Shown: one piece after another, positions 4,297-6,408 of the stretch
Layout of the letters: each line of letters starts with the position of its first letter
Numbering within the stretch: the first letter of the stretch is position 1
The notes under the pieces: model-generated
Database searches by the model: none
The model's input: only the letters and a program-made list of their open reading frames with translations
What the model was told of the DNA's origin: nothing
Origin: Lentisphaera sp.
Lineage (GTDB): Bacteria > Verrucomicrobiota > Lentisphaeria > Victivallales > GWF2-50-93
Assembly: GCA_020721745.1 (NCBI GenBank)
Contig: DYMC01000135.1
Coordinates: 1-6,408 of the forward strand
Length of the DNA: 6,408 nucleotides
Direction: 5' to 3'
Translations under genes and position numbers: made by a program

Positions 4297-6408
4297 CTAG
4301 ACAAACAAATCGTCTTCTTGTTTCATCTTTTTCAAATCTTGGGGGATAAAAGCCGAAAATTTGTCTTCCAGCTCCTCGAATTTCGCAAGATAGTATTCGA
4401 CATTGTCGTCCCTCTGCTCCGGCGCATCGCGGAGCAGACGCGAGTTGTCGACGACTGACACCTTTCTCTTCGTGCCGGTTATATAGTATGAAATCTGATC
4501 GCCCTGCTTGTATTGCCTTCCGGCCCGGATTGCAAGTTCATAGGCGGCGCTTCGACGTCCACTCCCGTCCTGCAGCTTCCTCGAATAGGTCTCGGGCGAA
4601 TCCTGCAGCGTCTCTGTCTTTGCGAATTTCGCAAGAGGAAAACTCCTCTCTCTTATGCCCTTCTCATATCTTTCGTTCAATTCAGCTATTCCCTGATAAT
4701 CCCTTTTCAAGAGCTTTTCCACCATCTCTCCCATGTATTCCCTCTGGAAAGGCTCCAGACCACGGGACTTCAACGCCGCCCCAGTCATCGAAAGCCCGCC
4801 GTTTTCATGCAAAAGCGCGTAATTCTTGCTCTTGTAGCAGAACATCGCCGTATATACATTATCCAGCTCAACATCTATCCCTTCAGGCAGCATACCCTGA
4901 ATTCTCTCCTGCATCTCCATTGGCGACGAAAGCGACTCGGGCGGCTGAAAATATATACCATCTGTGTCTATCTCTATCACCTTGGCACCACTTTTACGCA
5001 AAAAATCCGTCATGGAGCCGAGAATTTGTCGGCCAGTCGCCGTCACAGCCGCAGCCAGGCTGTAGTCGTTGAAAGCTCCTTGGGCGAAGCCAAGATAGCC
5101 GTAGAAAGAATTTATCAATATCTTGAAACTACTTTGCAAAGCATCGAAAAACTCTCTTTTTTCGTTGTTTTTCTCTTTTTTAGCTTGATCTTTGGCAAAA
5201 AGCCGAAAATCTCGGAGTTTACCGAGCAAGCCCAGAAAAACCCCTGCCGAGTCCCTTGCCGGCCCCTTCGCTCCGGCAAGAAGAATTGACGGATATAGCG
5301 AGCGAATATCGCAATGCCAGACATTTTCGAAAACGCCCGACTCGAAGGCATCGGTAAGCGCTCCCTCAAAACTTCTCGCCTGCTCCGGGTAGGGGATTGA
5401 CCTGCCCCCGACTACGTAGTTGGAGACCAGCATCGCGTCTATTTTTGTGGCATTCCCCCGGACTATGCAGTTCTGATACGAAAGCGGTACTATCTGAGTC
5501 TGATAGAAATAACTTGGCGATAATATCAGCGATATGGAATCCGTCTCGCGGACATCGTCCATGCAGTATGCGGCCAGTCTGCCGGGGTCGGACTTGAAAA
5601 GCACCGAAATATCGTCGTGTTCCACGTATGTCCTGTTTTTTGCGGCGACCCCGAGATGGCGGGCCACCGACTTCAGGTTGAAGTCCTCCAGATCCCTGTG
5701 GGAAATGTCATATAGCTGGACCATGAAGTAGATGTCCGCGAAATGCCTGCCATAGGCCTCGTATCTGGTATAATTGATAGTCCGCTCGGCGAAGCTCGTC
5801 CTCGATGCCCGGCTCCTGAGCCTGCTTCCGTCGCGCCCCAGCGGCAGTTTGACCCCGTGCATGGCCGCCCTCTTTTCGATGAAGGGAAGGTCGAACCTGA
5901 AAATGTTGTAGCCTTCTATCACGTCTGGATCGCGCTCTTTCACGGCCTCCACAAATTCTTCGAGAAGTCTTCTCTCTCCTCCATTGCTCTCGTCCAGGAT
6001 GATTGTCCTCTCCCAGCCGGAGCTGTCCTTCATGCATATCATGGCGATCTTGTCGTCCGGACGTTCCGGATTCGGAAAGTCGTAACCCCCTGTCAGCAGG
6101 GTTTCTATATCGAACTGCATGCGGCGGATATCGCGGAAGGTCATGCCTCTGAAAAGGCGTATTTGGCTGGAAATCAGGAACTGCTGGACCATGTCGCCGA
6201 AAGTCCTGTATGGCGCGTTCGGCGCAGTCGCTGTGAATCCGCTGGATTTTTTCAGGGATGAAACTGCCTTCCCATATTCTTCGACCCCTGCGAATTTCGC
6301 AATCGCCGTCAGATGTCTGCCGGGGCAGGACGGGGGGGCGAGGCGCGAGACATGGCCCGGGGTGTCCGGGAGCGTTTCGGGTCGTTCGAGGAGAATAAAA
6401 GGAGAAAA
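4297..6408 (-). CDS. polB: Family B DNA polymerase with 3'-5' exonuclease, N-terminus beyond window edge
   Basis: At least 703 residues lie in the window, and the frame is open to position 6408, so the true start is outside. Numbering from the edge, the proofreading exonuclease has Exo I FDIET (D100, E102), Exo II GYNIFRFD (D173) and Exo III YCMDD (Y281, D285). The polymerase has motif A DIRSLYPSI (D367), motif B KILINSFYG (K429, N433, Y436, G437), motif C DTDG (D481, D483) and a KxY element (K528, Y530). All catalytic carboxylates are present, so both activities are expected. The first 72 residues (FSPFILLERPETL up to APYRTFGD) read like the family's N-terminal domain, so the ATG at 6192 is internal. 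From memory of homologues, roughly 40-60 residues are missing. The last residues, QEDDLFV, resemble a beta-clamp-binding tail. Such bacterial enzymes usually accompany a DnaE replicase and act in repair or translesion synthesis, as E. coli Pol II does; that role is inferred here. The protease gene follows at 37 nt. Confidence 0.96.
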   Translation of the reverse strand, partial: FSPFILLERPETLPDTPGHVSRLAPPSCPGRHLTAIAKFAGVEEYGKAVSSLKKSSGFTATAPNAPYRTFGDMVQQFLISSQIRLFRGMTFRDIRRMQFDIETLLTGGYDFPNPERPDDKIAMICMKDSSGWERTIILDESNGGERRLLEEFVEAVKERDPDVIEGYNIFRFDLPFIEKRAAMHGVKLPLGRDGSRLRSRASRTSFAERTINYTRYEAYGRHFADIYFMVQLYDISHRDLEDFNLKSVARHLGVAAKNRTYVEHDDISVLFKSDPGRLAAYCMDDVRETDSISLILSPSYFYQTQIVPLSYQNCIVRGNATKIDAMLVSNYVVGGRSIPYPEQARSFEGALTDAFESGVFENVWHCDIRSLYPSILLAGAKGPARDSAGVFLGLLGKLRDFRLFAKDQAKKEKNNEKREFFDALQSSFKILINSFYGYLGFAQGAFNDYSLAAAVTATGRQILGSMTDFLRKSGAKVIEIDTDGIYFQPPESLSSPMEMQERIQGMLPEGIDVELDNVYTAMFCYKSKNYALLHENGGLSMTGAALKSRGLEPFQREYMGEMVEKLLKRDYQGIAELNERYEKGIRERSFPLAKFAKTETLQDSPETYSRKLQDGSGRRSAAYELAIRAGRQYKQGDQISYYITGTKRKVSVVDNSRLLRDAPEQRDDNVEYYLAKFEELEDKFSAFIPQDLKKMKQEDDLFV
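4620..4634. repeat. Odd palindrome with 7-bp arms, one of three related sites in polB
   Basis: TTGCGAA and TTCGCAA flank a single T. The core CGAATTTCGCAA also occurs at 4377-4388 and 6291-6302, and at 6289-6301 it forms a 13-bp odd palindrome. All three copies encode Ala-Lys-Phe in the polymerase, preceded by Leu or Ile, so coding constraint may explain them fully. Confidence 0.35.
5255..5280. repeat. Perfect 8-bp inverted repeat inside polB
   Basis: CTTGCCGG (5255-5262) and CCGGCAAG (5273-5280) flank a 10-nt spacer. The site lies in the stretch encoding LLAGAKGPARD, just after motif A. On the - strand a TTTTT follows about 14 nt downstream, too far for a classical intrinsic terminator. It could form an mRNA hairpin, but nothing shows that it functions. 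Confidence 0.4.

Noticed and set aside
4260..4330. Possible promoter (TTGTTT/TTGTCT boxes) between polB and the protease gene
   Set aside because: No matching -10 hexamer at 16-18 nt. The boxes lie in the polymerase's last codons and AT-rich spacers produce such matches by chance.
3078..4349. 423-codon open frame on the + strand opposite the HtrA protease
   Set aside because: It lies antisense to an unambiguous protease gene, has an Arg/His/Leu-rich composition typical of reverse-strand shadow frames, shows no motif and has no ribosome site.
4926..4980. DTDG instead of DTDS in polymerase motif C as a possible loss of function
   Set aside because: Both catalytic aspartates are present, and Gly at this position is also found in active archaeal family B enzymes, so it is not a defect.
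4349..5211. Repeated 13-mer AAAAGCCGAAAAT near 4349 and 5199
   Set aside because: The copies are read in different frames in polB (Phe-Ser-Ala-Phe versus Phe-Arg-Leu-Phe), are 850 bp apart and have no flanking similarity, so coincidence is likely.
4513..5289. 258-codon + strand frame opposite polB
   Set aside because: It overlaps catalytic motifs B and C of the polymerase on the other strand; no recognisable domain, so it is a shadow frame.

Overview
The window is almost fully coding. It holds two gene blocks on opposite strands that converge near position 2812, and no gene-free stretch is longer than about 40 bases. No tRNA, rRNA, CRISPR array, insertion sequence or integrase was seen. The organism is most likely a Gram-negative-type bacterium, for three reasons: a DegQ/HtrA-like protease with an export signal, clear Shine-Dalgarno sites 7-8 nt before starts, and a family B DNA polymerase whose last residues resemble a bacterial sliding-clamp-binding motif. 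The polymerase resembles the versions I associate from memory with PVC-related and similar environmental phyla. That placement is a weak inference, and I cannot name a phylum from the sequence. Frequent ATA (Ile) and AGG/AGA (Arg) codons would also suit an archaeon, but the other signals point to bacteria.

Left block, + strand (1-2807). A possible last 23 codons of an upstream gene overlap the GTG start of a 413-aa protein. This protein has an N-terminal YkgJ-type cysteine-cluster domain and a long C-terminal region I do not recognise. Sixteen bases later begins an unrecognised 494-aa protein with two central membrane segments and large charged domains on either side. Its start is ambiguous: an ATG at 1323 with poor ribosome-binding context, or a TTG at 1347 with an ideal one. 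Spacing suggests one transcript.

Right block, - strand (6408 down to 2817). A family B DNA polymerase with intact exonuclease and polymerase motifs runs off the right edge. The ATG at 6192 is an internal Met, because the frame stays open for 72 more codons and those codons read like the family's N-terminal region. The polymerase is followed 37 nt downstream by an HtrA-type serine protease with a signal segment, a complete catalytic triad and two PDZ domains.

The convergent genes end 9 nt apart. Both finish with codons for Val-Lys-stop, and the two coding ends form a 12-bp inverted repeat that looks like a shared terminator. The gene set looks like ordinary chromosomal housekeeping plus one uncharacterised gene pair. 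I found no strong evidence of a new defence or mobile system. The best leads are the uncharacterised + strand pair, the clamp-motif-like polymerase C-terminus and the terminator built from coding ends.
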